A stretch of 64,000 nt of DNA, from the NCBI GenBank assembly GCA_023701135.1, contig JAMPXP010000001.1, positions 62,001 to 126,000 on the forward strand, written 5' to 3'. This document shows, piece by piece, positions 35,270-45,832 of the stretch. Source of the DNA: Desulfobacula sp. Its GTDB lineage: Bacteria > Desulfobacterota > Desulfobacteria > Desulfobacterales > Desulfobacteraceae. The first letter of the stretch is position 1. Each line of letters begins with the position of its first letter. The notes beneath the pieces are model-generated. The model worked only from the letters and a program-made list of their open reading frames with translations. It was not told the DNA's origin and searched no databases. The translations under genes and the position numbers were made by a program.

Positions 35270-36514
35270 ATGACCGGCGAACCCCAGTTTATCACCTTTA
35301 TCATTCTTGCAACCCTCATCGGCAATTATCTTGTTCAAGGCCTTGCAGACCTGCTGAACCTTGGAAACCTGAAGGCCCCTCTTCCCCTGGAATTCAGCAG
35401 CACCCATGATTCAAAAAAATATGCCGATTCCCAGAACTACCTGAAAACCACCACAAAATTTGGATTCCTCACATCCAGTATCCATCTGGCAGTCCTGCTG
35501 ATCTTCTGGTTTTCAGGCGGATTCCCCTATATTGACGGCATTGTCCGGTCCCTGGGGCTCCCCTCGATTCTCCCGGGCCTTGCCTATATCGGTATTCTGC
35601 TGGGGTTGAACCTATTGATCTCCCTGCCCTTTAATATCTATTCAACCTTTGTGATCGAAGAACAATTCGGGTTCAATAAAACAACGCCGGGGCTTTTTAT
35701 CCTGGATCTCTTAAAATCCATCCTTCTTTCCTCCATTTTCGGTGGCATTCTCCTGTCACTGGTTCTCGTATTCCTGGAATTTACCGGGTCCTATGCATGG
35801 ATCCTATGCTGGGTTTCCGGCATTGTTTTTCTCCTTGTTGTCCAATATATTGTTCCTGTTGTAATCCTGCCCCTGTTCAACACCTTTTCACCCCTTGAAA
35901 ACGGACCGCTAAAGGAAGCCATCACCCGGTATGCCGATTCCATCCGGTTTTCGATTTCAAATATTTTCGTCATGGACGGCTCCAAACGAAGCAATAAATC
36001 CAATGCCTTTTTTACGGGTTTCGGCAAAAACAAACGGATCATCCTCTTTGACACCCTGATTAAAGAACAGACCACCGACGAGCTGGTGGCCGTTCTTGCC
36101 CATGAAATGGGGCATTATAAAAAAAGGCATATCCTTAAGCGGATGGTATTGGGAATTCTTCAGATGGGACTTATCTTCTACCTTCTCTCCCTGACCCTTT
36201 CCCATGAAGGCCTATTCCATGCGTTTTTTATGGAAGACCTTTCCGTTTATGCAGGGCTTGTCTTTTTCGGAATGCTGTATGCGCCCGTGGATCTTTTTAT
36301 TTCAATGCTGCTTCAGATCTCTTCCAGAAAAGACGAATACGAGGCCGATCGATTTGCGAGAGAAACGCTCAAAGACGGCGGGCCATTGATCAGCGCCTTA
36401 AAAAAGCTGTCGGTCCACAATCTTTCAAACCTGACCCCCCATCCCTTTTATGTTTTTCTGAATTATTCCCACCCGCCCCTTTGCGAGAGAATCAAGGCGT
36501 TAAAAGCCCTTTGA
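35270..36514 (+). CDS. M48-family zinc metalloprotease (Ste24/CAAX-protease-like)
   Basis: 414 residues from the ATG at 35270; a TTG three codons upstream is also possible and neither has a good ribosome site. Multi-pass membrane protein with about six helices. The zinc motif is HEMGH with H278, E279 and H282 on the cytoplasmic side, and a third ligand glutamate in DEYEADRFA. The N-terminal region (VIEEQFGFNKTTP) is that of the Ste24/CAAX protease 1 branch rather than HtpX. It likely degrades or trims membrane proteins. Its last 15 nt overlap the convergent hydrolase gene. Confidence 0.9.
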   Translation: MTGEPQFITFIILATLIGNYLVQGLADLLNLGNLKAPLPLEFSSTHDSKKYADSQNYLKTTTKFGFLTSSIHLAVLLIFWFSGGFPYIDGIVRSLGLPSILPGLAYIGILLGLNLLISLPFNIYSTFVIEEQFGFNKTTPGLFILDLLKSILLSSIFGGILLSLVLVFLEFTGSYAWILCWVSGIVFLLVVQYIVPVVILPLFNTFSPLENGPLKEAITRYADSIRFSISNIFVMDGSKRSNKSNAFFTGFGKNKRIILFDTLIKEQTTDELVAVLAHEMGHYKKRHILKRMVLGILQMGLIFYLLSLTLSHEGLFHAFFMEDLSVYAGLVFFGMLYAPVDLFISMLLQISSRKDEYEADRFARETLKDGGPLISALKKLSVHNLSNLTPHPFYVFLNYSHPPLCERIKALKAL

Positions 36515-37426
36515 GTCTTCCCTCATGAACAGGTCAAACAGGGACCAGAATTTTTCTCTGATCCGGGGTGTTTCAAACATCAGTTCATGAAAGGCTCCCT
36601 CAATGCAATGGAAATCACCATGGACCAGCTTTCTGCTTAATTTTTCCTGGGCGGGCAAAGACACAACCCTATCCTTTTGGGCACCCAGGATAAGAACCGG
36701 GGTTTTGATCTTTTGAAGGAAACGCTCATTTTTCAAAATTTCTATGGACTCAAAGGCAGCCTTCAGCCATCCCCAGGTTACGCCGCCAATGGCAAGGTCC
36801 GGATTTTTTCGGATTTCATCATGGAGAATCCGGAACTGTTCCGGGTCATGGCACAATTTATTTCCTTGGAACCGGGCGGATTCTGGAGCATAATTCTTTG
36901 AACCAGGGGTATAGGTTTTTGCAAAATGCCGCTTGGATAACTGCCTTGAAAGATATTTGGATAGCGGATAAACGAGGCCCGGCAGGGCAATATCCACCAT
37001 GGGAGAGGCCAGAACCGCTTTTTTGATCTGATGCGGAAATTGAGCCATAAACCTCAGGGCAATATGCCCGCCCATGGAATGGGCCAGGATATGGACCGGT
37101 AGCCTCAGCGGTTCCATCACCTCATCATACAGGGCCGTGAGGTCTGCCACATAGTCATTAAAGGAATGGATATAACCCTTATGCCGGTTCCCAACCTCCC
37201 GGGTGGAAAGCCCCTGACCCCGCCAGTCAAGGGTCACCACATTGAACCCCTTTGCAGTCAGTTGGTTTGCCACGGCCTTATATTTTTCAATGAATTCGGC
37301 CCTGCCGTGGAGCAGCAGAAAAACACCCGTTGCCGGCTTGGAATGAACCGTCATGACCCCATACCGAAGCCTCAGATTTTTTTGAGGTGAAAAAAAATGA
37401 TATTGAAAATCCGTCTCAGCACCCAT
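36500..37426 (-). CDS. Alpha/beta hydrolase, monoacylglycerol lipase-like
   Basis: 308 residues from the ATG at 37426; the frame extends to a TTG at 37486, so the start is uncertain. The fold is of the serine aminopeptidase S33/lysophospholipase group: oxyanion segment LLLHGRAEFIEKY, TLDWRGQGLS, and nucleophile elbow AHSMGGHIA. The aspartate and histidine are in LILGAQKDRVV and EGAFHELMFE. Likely hydrolyses lysophospholipids or monoacylglycerols. It is divergent from yfcE with a short 71-nt gap. Confidence 0.82.
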   Translation of the reverse strand: MGAETDFQYHFFSPQKNLRLRYGVMTVHSKPATGVFLLLHGRAEFIEKYKAVANQLTAKGFNVVTLDWRGQGLSTREVGNRHKGYIHSFNDYVADLTALYDEVMEPLRLPVHILAHSMGGHIALRFMAQFPHQIKKAVLASPMVDIALPGLVYPLSKYLSRQLSKRHFAKTYTPGSKNYAPESARFQGNKLCHDPEQFRILHDEIRKNPDLAIGGVTWGWLKAAFESIEILKNERFLQKIKTPVLILGAQKDRVVSLPAQEKLSRKLVHGDFHCIEGAFHELMFETPRIREKFWSLFDLFMREDSKGF

Positions 37427-37497
37427 TGTGTTTATAAATTCTATTGATTTGAAGCCGATAGTATGAAATTTTATTTGCTTAAACAAGGAAAATCCCC

Positions 37498-38010
37498 ATG
37501 GAAAAACTCATTGTTACGGCAGACCTGCACGGCAGCTACACCTCCTGGCTCGTGGTGAAAGCCCTTATGGCGCCCGGTGACGCCCTTGTCATTGCCGGAG
37601 ACCTGTTTGATACCCGGTATGGTGATTATTCAGACCCGGATTTCCGGCCCGACAGCATCAAAGAAGAACTGACCCGGCTGGGGCATCCCTTTTATTATGT
37701 GTATGGGAATTGCGACACCCCGTCATTTTTCCCCGGGGGTTCCCCGGAAATGACATTCAAGGCCCTGGGCAAAACCTTTCATCTTTCCCATGGAAACCGG
37801 CCCCTGCCCATTCCCGGCCCCACGGACATGGTCATCCAGGGCCATACCCATCGGTATGCCCTGGAGAAAAAAGATTCCCGGATCTTCATGAATCCCGGTT
37901 CCCTGACCTCCCCCCGGAATGGAAAATTCACCTATGGCCGGGTTGAAAAAAACGCTGCCTGCATCGTGGATCTTGGAACCGGGGAAGAATTAATTTCCCT
38001 CCGGTTTTAA
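37498..38010 (+). CDS. yfcE: YfcE-type phosphodiesterase
   Basis: 170 residues, the length of single-domain bacterial metallophosphodiesterases. The metal motifs run in order: TADLHGSY (D-x-H), VIAGDLFDTRYG (GD), VYGNCDTP (GNCD), LSHGNR (GH-like) and IQGHTHRYAL (GHTH). It hydrolyses phosphodiester bonds with Mn or similar metals; physiological substrate unknown. A GGAAAATCCCC leader precedes the ATG. The stop is 13 nt from the convergent J-domain gene. Confidence 0.9.
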   Translation: MEKLIVTADLHGSYTSWLVVKALMAPGDALVIAGDLFDTRYGDYSDPDFRPDSIKEELTRLGHPFYYVYGNCDTPSFFPGGSPEMTFKALGKTFHLSHGNRPLPIPGPTDMVIQGHTHRYALEKKDSRIFMNPGSLTSPRNGKFTYGRVEKNAACIVDLGTGEELISLRF

Positions 38011-38023
38011 CTGAACTTGAATA

Positions 38024-38665
38024 TCAATCTTTTCCCACGGCATTCACCCGGGTCACCGGCTCTATTTCTGTGATGGGGCTGACGGAGGTCTCGGTACCTT
38101 TGCCGGAGCGGCCGGATTTCATCGTCTGTTTCAGCTCCCTATATCTCTGATAATAACCAAAGGAAGGCTTAGGGGAGGGTTTCTTTTTTTTTGGAAGACC
38201 GGATGTTTTTTTTTCATCTGTCAAGGTTCCGGTCTTAATATTTTTCAATACGGTCCGGAAATTCTCCTTGTTCCGTTTCAACCCCTGCTTTGGAGGAGGT
38301 GGGGTTTTAGGCATGTCCCGGGACGGTTTTTGTTGGACAAAGAATCGGGTCAAGAGTTGGCTGAAATGATCAAAAACAGCCCCCCATGTTTTTACCGTTT
38401 CGGGTTTTTCTTCCGGAGATTCGACATCCGGAGTCTTTACGGATGTTTTTTTTACCGGCGCATTCCGTTTTAAGAAGGGGGCCAGATACCGGAAAGCCAG
38501 ATTAATATCCTTCATCCTGGCTTCTGCATCCTTTGCTGCGGCGTCTGTTTTACCCATGACATCCGGGTGGTATTGCTTTGCCAGGGTACGGTAGGCTTTT
38601 TTGGCTTCAGCCGGAGTTGCGGCCGCATCAAGGTTTAATATGTCGAGGGCTGTTTTTAAGTCCAT
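38024..38665 (-). CDS. J-domain protein
   Basis: 213 residues. Only the N-terminal ~65 residues are recognised: a J domain with the essential HPD at 33-35 (QYHPDVMGKT) between helices II and III. The rest is basic and low in complexity, with many K, P and T, and lacks the G/F, zinc-finger and C-terminal domains of DnaJ. It probably recruits DnaK to a particular client or place. Function unknown beyond that. Confidence 0.85.
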   Translation of the reverse strand: MDLKTALDILNLDAAATPAEAKKAYRTLAKQYHPDVMGKTDAAAKDAEARMKDINLAFRYLAPFLKRNAPVKKTSVKTPDVESPEEKPETVKTWGAVFDHFSQLLTRFFVQQKPSRDMPKTPPPPKQGLKRNKENFRTVLKNIKTGTLTDEKKTSGLPKKKKPSPKPSFGYYQRYRELKQTMKSGRSGKGTETSVSPITEIEPVTRVNAVGKD

Positions 38666-38778
38666 GGGTATTCACTATTCCCCCTGGATGCGGGTGTCAA
38701 GATTTGAGTGGTATTCATTGCAAAAAAGAGGCTGAAATGATAGTTTGGCCCACAATGCGGATTTCAACAGGAGGTTTG

Positions 38779-40524
38779 ATGGAAAATAAAGACTATGTTT
38801 CTGTTCTGATAGGGAAAGATCCTGATTTTGATGCCTGGTTTACGGCCTTCTTTCTTAAAAACCATATAGATCCCTTTGCCTACCCCTCAAAGGTGGGCTC
38901 AAAGGAGCAGGTTGAATTCATGGTTTTTCCCGAAGAAGGGGAACGGTATTATCCATGCTCCGACAAAATGTTCACGGCCATCATGTCCCGGAAATATACT
39001 GCTTTTTTAAAGCAGCGGTATAAACAGGTCTATCAGAAAATCATGGCCATGATTGATGAATTGATAGATTCCGAATATGACAAGCAGTATTTAAAAACCC
39101 TGATTGATATCAAATATGATGATGAAATCAGTGCCGGCCTGCTCATTCCGTCACGGCTTGAAAAACGGCTCCATAAGATTTTTTTAAGCCGCACCCATAT
39201 CGAAAATCCCTATGCCCGGGAAAAAGAAACCGTCAATCAAAATGCCAAAAGATTCCTGGAATCGGAAATCCTTAAAAAAGCCTTAAACCAGGTGGATGAA
39301 ACCCTGCAACTCTCTCCGGACATCACCCTGGTTCACCTAAGGGAAAAAATAAAAGAAATAGAATTTGTAAGGCGGATCACTCTTTTGACCCAAAGCCGGA
39401 CGTGGACCCAGGAGAATCAGAAACTCCCTTCCCTGAACCGGATTAAAAAAATTTTCAATACTCCCATCATGGGAGACGGGCTTTCGCCCCTGATTTCCCT
39501 CATGAAGGCCAAAAAGCAGAAAATCCTCTGGCTGGCCGATGAGTCCAGTGATATTGTCCTTGACCTTTCCATTGCCGAATTTCTTGCCGAGCTGGGGCAT
39601 ATCGTCATTCTAGCCGTAAAAGAATCTCCGTTCTTTAAAAAAGTCTGCCTGGCGGATACCAGAACAGACCCGGTTCTGATCAGGGAGCTGGAAAACGCCC
39701 ATTATATTTATGAAAAAACCATCAGTAAAAATAAGCTGGTGAACCTCTTAAAGCACGATAAAAATCTTTATGTCATTTCCGACGGGACAAGGGAAACCCT
39801 GAACCTGCTGCTGGTTTCCACCACCTTTTCAAGAATTTTCAAAGAAGTGGATTGCGTCATTTCCCGGGGCCGGTCCCAAAAGAAAAGGCTCATTGATTCC
39901 CATTTCAGGTTTACCCAGAATATCATCAATATCAGCGTGATGAAAAAATCCCTGCTCATCACCTATAAACCCCGGCATGGCGCTGTCATTAAATTTTCCC
40001 ACCAAGCCCTGGAAGAAAAGGCCAACAGGATTATCGACCAGATGAAATCCGCCAAGGGGAAAGGCATGACCGTCATGTTTTACAGCGGTATCATCGGTTC
40101 CATTCCCGGCAAAATAGATGTGGCCAAAAAAATCATGTCCACCTTTATCGATTATCTTGAAAAACAGTCGGCCAACCTGTTTATCATCAATCCTTCCCTT
40201 TATTACGAACCGGGGATGGATGCCGACGATCTTATGTATATGTGGGAGATTGTCCAGAGGAGTTCATATATTGATATCTGGAGATTCCAGACCTCCGACG
40301 ACATTGCCGAAACCTTTGCCCTGCTGAACCAGAAAGTGCCACCGGAATGGATCGGCAAAGACTCCACCTACAGTACCGGCTGCACCAAGGAGATCCGCAT
40401 TGCCCAGGAAGTTCAGAAGGAAAACCCGGAGATGCAGTTGATTGCTCCCTCCATTGATAAATTCATGCGCCGGAATGAATATGGAGTCGGCTCCATGTAT
40501 GACCGGAGGCTTGCGGATTTCTAA
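38779..40524 (+). CDS. DUF89/ARMT1-like protein, unknown function
   Basis: 581 residues from the ATG at 38779 behind CAGGAGGTTTG; a longer frame from 38578 has no site. The middle part resembles the DUF89 damage-control phosphatase fold: a strand-loop KILWLADESSDIVLDLSIAE at the place of the family's DNAGE metal loop (here D254 to D258), and VDCVISRGRSQ at the place of the VISKGQG loop. The ~250 N-terminal residues are helical and unrecognised. The usual DNAGE is changed to DESSD, so activity is uncertain. It ends one base before a convergent gene. Confidence 0.55.
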   Translation: MENKDYVSVLIGKDPDFDAWFTAFFLKNHIDPFAYPSKVGSKEQVEFMVFPEEGERYYPCSDKMFTAIMSRKYTAFLKQRYKQVYQKIMAMIDELIDSEYDKQYLKTLIDIKYDDEISAGLLIPSRLEKRLHKIFLSRTHIENPYAREKETVNQNAKRFLESEILKKALNQVDETLQLSPDITLVHLREKIKEIEFVRRITLLTQSRTWTQENQKLPSLNRIKKIFNTPIMGDGLSPLISLMKAKKQKILWLADESSDIVLDLSIAEFLAELGHIVILAVKESPFFKKVCLADTRTDPVLIRELENAHYIYEKTISKNKLVNLLKHDKNLYVISDGTRETLNLLLVSTTFSRIFKEVDCVISRGRSQKKRLIDSHFRFTQNIINISVMKKSLLITYKPRHGAVIKFSHQALEEKANRIIDQMKSAKGKGMTVMFYSGIIGSIPGKIDVAKKIMSTFIDYLEKQSANLFIINPSLYYEPGMDADDLMYMWEIVQRSSYIDIWRFQTSDDIAETFALLNQKVPPEWIGKDSTYSTGCTKEIRIAQEVQKENPEMQLIAPSIDKFMRRNEYGVGSMYDRRLADF

Positions 40525-40525
40525 C

Positions 40526-40906
40526 TCAGGCTGTTTTTACAAGGTCTTCAAGGGCTGCCTGAAATGCGGACAGGGCATGGCCGGCGCAATGTTCTTCTTC
40601 TTTGGGAAGGGTTTTTAAAAATGTGACAATATCTTCGGCTTTGATTTGTTTGGCCTCTTCCATGGATTTATGGAGGGCCAGGAAAATAATGGTATTGGCA
40701 CAGGCATGGGAAAAGAGGCAGCCCTTCAGATCATAGGAAATGCTTTCAAGCCTGTCCCCGTTCCGGTTGATAAAGAACTCGATCGTATCCCCGCATTCCC
40801 GTGTTTTTCGGCCGTAGCCGTCACAGGAAATTACCTTTTCCTGATAATCCCTTTTCATGGCCATTTCAAGAAATTCAAGGGAATGCTGGTTCCAGAAATC
40901 AGTCAT
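40526..40906 (-). CDS. NifU/IscU-like iron-sulfur scaffold protein
   Basis: 126 residues with the NifU N-terminal pattern: C38 in RECGD, C63 and C69 in GCLFSHAC, and C107 in EEHCAG. These match the three cluster-binding cysteines of IscU-type scaffolds, with an extra Cys in the middle motif. It is shorter than IscU at both ends, and no iscS, iscA or hscA is nearby, so it may serve a specific enzyme. It follows the small monooxygenase-like gene on the same strand with a 30-nt gap. Confidence 0.75.
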   Translation of the reverse strand: MTDFWNQHSLEFLEMAMKRDYQEKVISCDGYGRKTRECGDTIEFFINRNGDRLESISYDLKGCLFSHACANTIIFLALHKSMEEAKQIKAEDIVTFLKTLPKEEEHCAGHALSAFQAALEDLVKTA

Positions 40907-40936
40907 ATTTTCACACCGCTTCTCTTTCGGATGCCG

Positions 40937-41263
40937 TCAAATTTTAGTCTCAAATTTCGGCAGGATACCACCAACAATGGGTTCATAATATCGATAGATG
41001 GTTTTTTCACCTGTTAATGCATCTATCTGCTTTTGAATGACCTGCCTGTCCTCGCTGTGCATCCATTTATTCCAATCTTCGAGCTGATCCCATGTACTGA
41101 CAACCATGTATTCCCCCTGGCAGTCCAGACAGGAAAATGTCTGGTCCGTGATATAACCGGGCTGAACAGCCGCCATGGATCTAAGTTTTACAATAAGTGG
41201 CGCCAGCGTTGCCAATGTCTTTTCATCCTTTACGGTTCGCTGGATAATTACACAAACGGTCAT
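40937..41263 (-). CDS. ABM-domain (monooxygenase-like) protein
   Basis: 108 residues. The pattern VCVIIQRTVKDEKTLATLAPL, then QPGYITDQTFSCLDC and EYMVVSTWDQLEDWNKWMHSED is that of the dimeric alpha/beta barrel ABM family, which includes small monooxygenases and heme-degrading proteins. The catalytic identity cannot be fixed. An AGGAGGC site precedes the ATG. Probably in one message with the NifU-like gene. Confidence 0.75.
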   Translation of the reverse strand: MTVCVIIQRTVKDEKTLATLAPLIVKLRSMAAVQPGYITDQTFSCLDCQGEYMVVSTWDQLEDWNKWMHSEDRQVIQKQIDALTGEKTIYRYYEPIVGGILPKFETKI

Positions 41264-41492
41264 AAAGCCTCCTTTAATCGTAAAAATAATCGTTCAACTA
41301 TCCCAAAAATGAATATTGAATCGGATTACAGGACAAATTTTTCCAGTCAGGTGAAATATCTGTAAGAAGTATGAATGATTTTGAGTTTACCAAGTAACCG
41401 GATTTAATGTCAACGATTAACCATCCATAAAAAATAATCATTTACGCTGCAAGCATTCACCTGTTCTATAACACCCAATTTTCGTAATGGCT

Positions 41493-41732
41493 CTATTTTT
41501 CAGACCTAACCCATTTCATTTGGAACTCAATCTCTTCATTATTTCCTTCTCTTTCATGCTCAATATTAAAAACAGCATCCGGCGGTACTGAAATTCTTTC
41601 ACCGCCAATTTGTATCCGGAATCTTTCGTTCTGTTCAATAGCGTCTGCAAGCCGTCTTAATTTGGCCGTGAAATCTTTTTTAGAATATTCTTTTTCCAGA
41701 TCTCTTTCAGGTTTCATTTTCTTTTGGGTCAT
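41493..41732 (-). CDS. Amphi-Trp domain protein
   Basis: 79 residues. The second half has the amphi-Trp pattern: FTAKLRRLADAIEQNERFRIQIGGERISVPP and a final EEIEFQMKWVR strand ending with the conserved Trp. This small family is found widely in bacteria and archaea, often with gas-vesicle or stress genes, and has no assigned role. It stands alone, with a good AGGGGAGG site. Confidence 0.75.
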   Translation of the reverse strand: MTQKKMKPERDLEKEYSKKDFTAKLRRLADAIEQNERFRIQIGGERISVPPDAVFNIEHEREGNNEEIEFQMKWVRSEK

Positions 41733-41826
41733 ATGCGCCTCCCCTGGAATGTCTTTAAGGGTTATATCGTAATCTTTCTATCGTTATTTGCCTTGAGCGT
41801 TAAGGAAACCACATTAAAAAGCCTGT

Positions 41827-41850
41827 GTAAACAAAAAAGGTTTCCAACCG
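41827..41850 (-). terminator. Possible terminator of tRNA-Arg
   Basis: On the minus strand GGTT-GGA-AACC forms a short stem followed by TTTTTTG. Weak stem, so only a possible terminator. Confidence 0.35.
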
Positions 41851-41875
41851 GCAAGCTGAAAACCCAGATTATAAG

Positions 41876-41952
41876 TGGCGCGCCCGGAGAGATTCGAACC
41901 CCCGACCCCCTGATTCGTAGTCAGATACTCTATCCAGCTGAGCTACGGGCGC
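41876..41952 (-). tRNA. tRNA-Arg (anticodon ACG)
   Basis: 77 nt with encoded CCA. Acceptor GCGCCCG pairs with CGGGCGC, D arm GCTC/GAGT-like, anticodon stem TCTGA/TCAGG-side with loop CTACGAA giving ACG, T arm TCGGG-GTTCGAA-TCTCTC side. A34 of this tRNA must be changed to inosine by TadA, whose gene starts 192 nt away in the opposite direction. Confidence 0.95.
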
Positions 41953-42143
41953 ACAACATGGGAACAGGTTATACCAGAGCCGACGGACAAATTCAAGGGG
42001 TTTTATGGGGTCCGGAAGATTTGAAGGCTTTTGATGCGGCATAGGGGATTTCCCGTTTATTCATACCAGGTCCTGTTTCCGGTTAAAAAATGTCATTTAA
42101 TTTGACCTTGAGAAAAAACATTTATATAAGTATACCTTTGATT

Positions 42144-43888
<1,745 letters not shown>

Positions 43889-43927
43889 ACTTTTCATTTT
43901 TTTTTGTGTATAACGCTTTCTTGCAGT

Positions 43928-44004
43928 CGGGATGTGGCTCAGTCTGGTAGAGCACAGCGTTCGGGACGCTGGGGTCGGAGGTTCAAATCCTCTCATCCCG
44001 ACCA
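43928..44004 (+). tRNA. tRNA-Pro (anticodon CGG)
   Basis: 77 nt with encoded CCA. Acceptor CGGGATG pairs with CATCCCG, anticodon stem CAGCG/CGCTG with loop TTCGGGA gives CGG for codon CCG, and the T arm is GGAGG-TTCAAAT-CCTCT. It lies 39 nt after purA and may be read from that transcript or its own promoter. Confidence 0.95.
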
Positions 44005-44060
44005 GCTTTCAAATGATTCATTCAGTATATAAATCTAATCTATGACAGGATAACGGCTAT

Positions 44061-45182
44061 ATGGACACATATTTTGCCCCTGCGCAGCGAACCGAGCGAC
44101 GAAAATTTACCAATCAGGTGGACACCATTAGCCGTAACCCGATTATGGATGCCTTGCTGAAAGTTGCTGAAGGTATTCTGGTGGTATTAAACGAGGACAG
44201 GCAGATTGTTGCCCTGAACCATGCTTTTTTAAAAGGGATCGGGGTGAAGGATGCTGAAAAGGTTCTGGGGTTGAGGCTGGGTGAAACGCTTCACTGCGTC
44301 CATGCCTTTGAAAAGCCCAATGGCTGCGGCACAACCGAATACTGTTTGTCCTGCGGGGCGGCCGTTGCCATGATGGCGGCCATTGCAGATGATAAGACCC
44401 AGGAACAGATTTGTGCCCTTCTCAGCGACAAAAACGGAGACGTTACCAATACCTGTCTTCTGATCAAGGCCCAGCCCATCCGGCTGGAGGATACCCGCTG
44501 GATCCTGATATATGCCCAGGATGTCACCCGCCAGCAGTTCTGGATCAATCTGGAACGAATTTTTTTCCACGATATGAATAATGTCCTGACCTCCTTATAC
44601 GGCAATGTCCAATTGCTTGAAATGAATCTGCCTGAAAATGACGAAGTGGGTTCACTAAAAACGGGGATTGAGCGTATCATACGTGAAGTTGAAATGCAGA
44701 AAAGCTTTTCTCTGCATAAACAGGAAGGTATCAATATCGTATGCAAAACGGTCCGTCTTGGAGAAATCCTGCAGGAAGTCCGATCGATTTTCAACGGGCA
44801 TCGGTCTTCTCTCGGGAAACATATACAGGAAGACTGGCCCGAACAGGAGATTGCCCTTCATACAGACCCCATCCTCGTCTCCCGGATTCTAGGGAATATG
44901 GTCATCAATGCCTTTGAGTCTTCCGACCAAAACGAGACCATCCATTTAAAAGCCTCTGTAACGGAGAACCAGATTTGCTTTGAAGTCCGTAACGCCTGTT
45001 ATATCCCTTCAAAAATTCAAAAAAGAATATTTCAACGCCATTTCAGCACCAAGCCCGGTGAAGGCCGGGGCATGGGAACCTATTCCATGAAGCTGTTGGG
45101 TGAAAAATATCTGCACGGCAAGGTTTCTTTCATTTCCTCAAAAGAAGGGGGAACCGTTTTTACATTCAACCTGCCCAGATAA
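44061..45182 (+). CDS. Sensor histidine kinase with Cys-rich PAS domain
   Basis: 373 residues, no membrane helix, so cytoplasmic. Residues ~25-160 form a PAS domain containing four cysteines C79, C89, C95 and C98 (HCVH, GCG, YCLSCG), a pattern able to hold an Fe-S cluster or zinc. The phosphorylated histidine is H170 in FFHDMNN, and the ATPase domain follows with NMVINAFESS (N box) and GEGRGMGTYSMK (G box). No receiver gene is adjacent. The next gene is a TRAP transporter subunit 123 nt downstream, which it may control. Confidence 0.85.
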   Translation: MDTYFAPAQRTERRKFTNQVDTISRNPIMDALLKVAEGILVVLNEDRQIVALNHAFLKGIGVKDAEKVLGLRLGETLHCVHAFEKPNGCGTTEYCLSCGAAVAMMAAIADDKTQEQICALLSDKNGDVTNTCLLIKAQPIRLEDTRWILIYAQDVTRQQFWINLERIFFHDMNNVLTSLYGNVQLLEMNLPENDEVGSLKTGIERIIREVEMQKSFSLHKQEGINIVCKTVRLGEILQEVRSIFNGHRSSLGKHIQEDWPEQEIALHTDPILVSRILGNMVINAFESSDQNETIHLKASVTENQICFEVRNACYIPSKIQKRIFQRHFSTKPGEGRGMGTYSMKLLGEKYLHGKVSFISSKEGGTVFTFNLPR

Positions 45183-45305
45183 AAGCTTGACAAATCTCGA
45201 ATTTCTTAACATTTATAGGAATTCATTTTTTGTATGTTTGAATAGAAACTAAAGGGGATTAAGTGTGTTATCATTAATTAATCAGAATTAAGGAGCAGTT
45301 CATCA

Positions 45306-45830
45306 ATGCAGATTCTTGAACGATTTGTATGTCTTGTCGACGGCTTGAGCGACAGAATCGGCCGCTTTGTCGGGTGGCTCACAACCCTGATGGTCCTGGT
45401 TGTATTTTATGATACGGTTATGAGGTATGCGTTTAATAAGGGGAGTGTGGCCTTGCAGGAGCTGGAATGGCATCTGTTCGCCATTGTTTTCCTTATCGGC
45501 GCAGCCTATACCCTGAAAGAAGAGGGGCATGTCCGGGTGGACATCATCTTTGTCAATCTGTCGGAAAAAGCAAAGGCTTGGATAGATTTTCTAGGGGTTT
45601 TTATCTTTCTGATCCCCTTTTGTGTGGCTGTTATTCTCTCAACCCAGGGATTTATCCTGAATTCATGGGCAGTCAAGGAAATCTCACCTGATCCGGGTGG
45701 TCTGCCGGCCCGGTATCTATTAAAGGCAATGATCCCATTGGGATTTTTTCTTCTCATCGTACAGGGTCTCTCGGAAGCCGTTAAAAAATTCATGGTCATC
45801 ACCGGATATCAGAGAAAAGGGGGAAAATAA
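45306..45830 (+). CDS. TRAP transporter small permease (DctQ type)
   Basis: 174 residues with four membrane helices, the length and layout of DctQ. Family features include the VALQELEWHLFAIVFLIGAAYTL block and GHVRVDIIF. It pairs with the large permease that starts 2 nt downstream to import a carboxylate or sugar acid with Na+ or H+. GGAGCAG site eight bases before the ATG. Confidence 0.9.
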   Translation: MQILERFVCLVDGLSDRIGRFVGWLTTLMVLVVFYDTVMRYAFNKGSVALQELEWHLFAIVFLIGAAYTLKEEGHVRVDIIFVNLSEKAKAWIDFLGVFIFLIPFCVAVILSTQGFILNSWAVKEISPDPGGLPARYLLKAMIPLGFFLLIVQGLSEAVKKFMVITGYQRKGGK

Positions 45831-45832
45831 CC

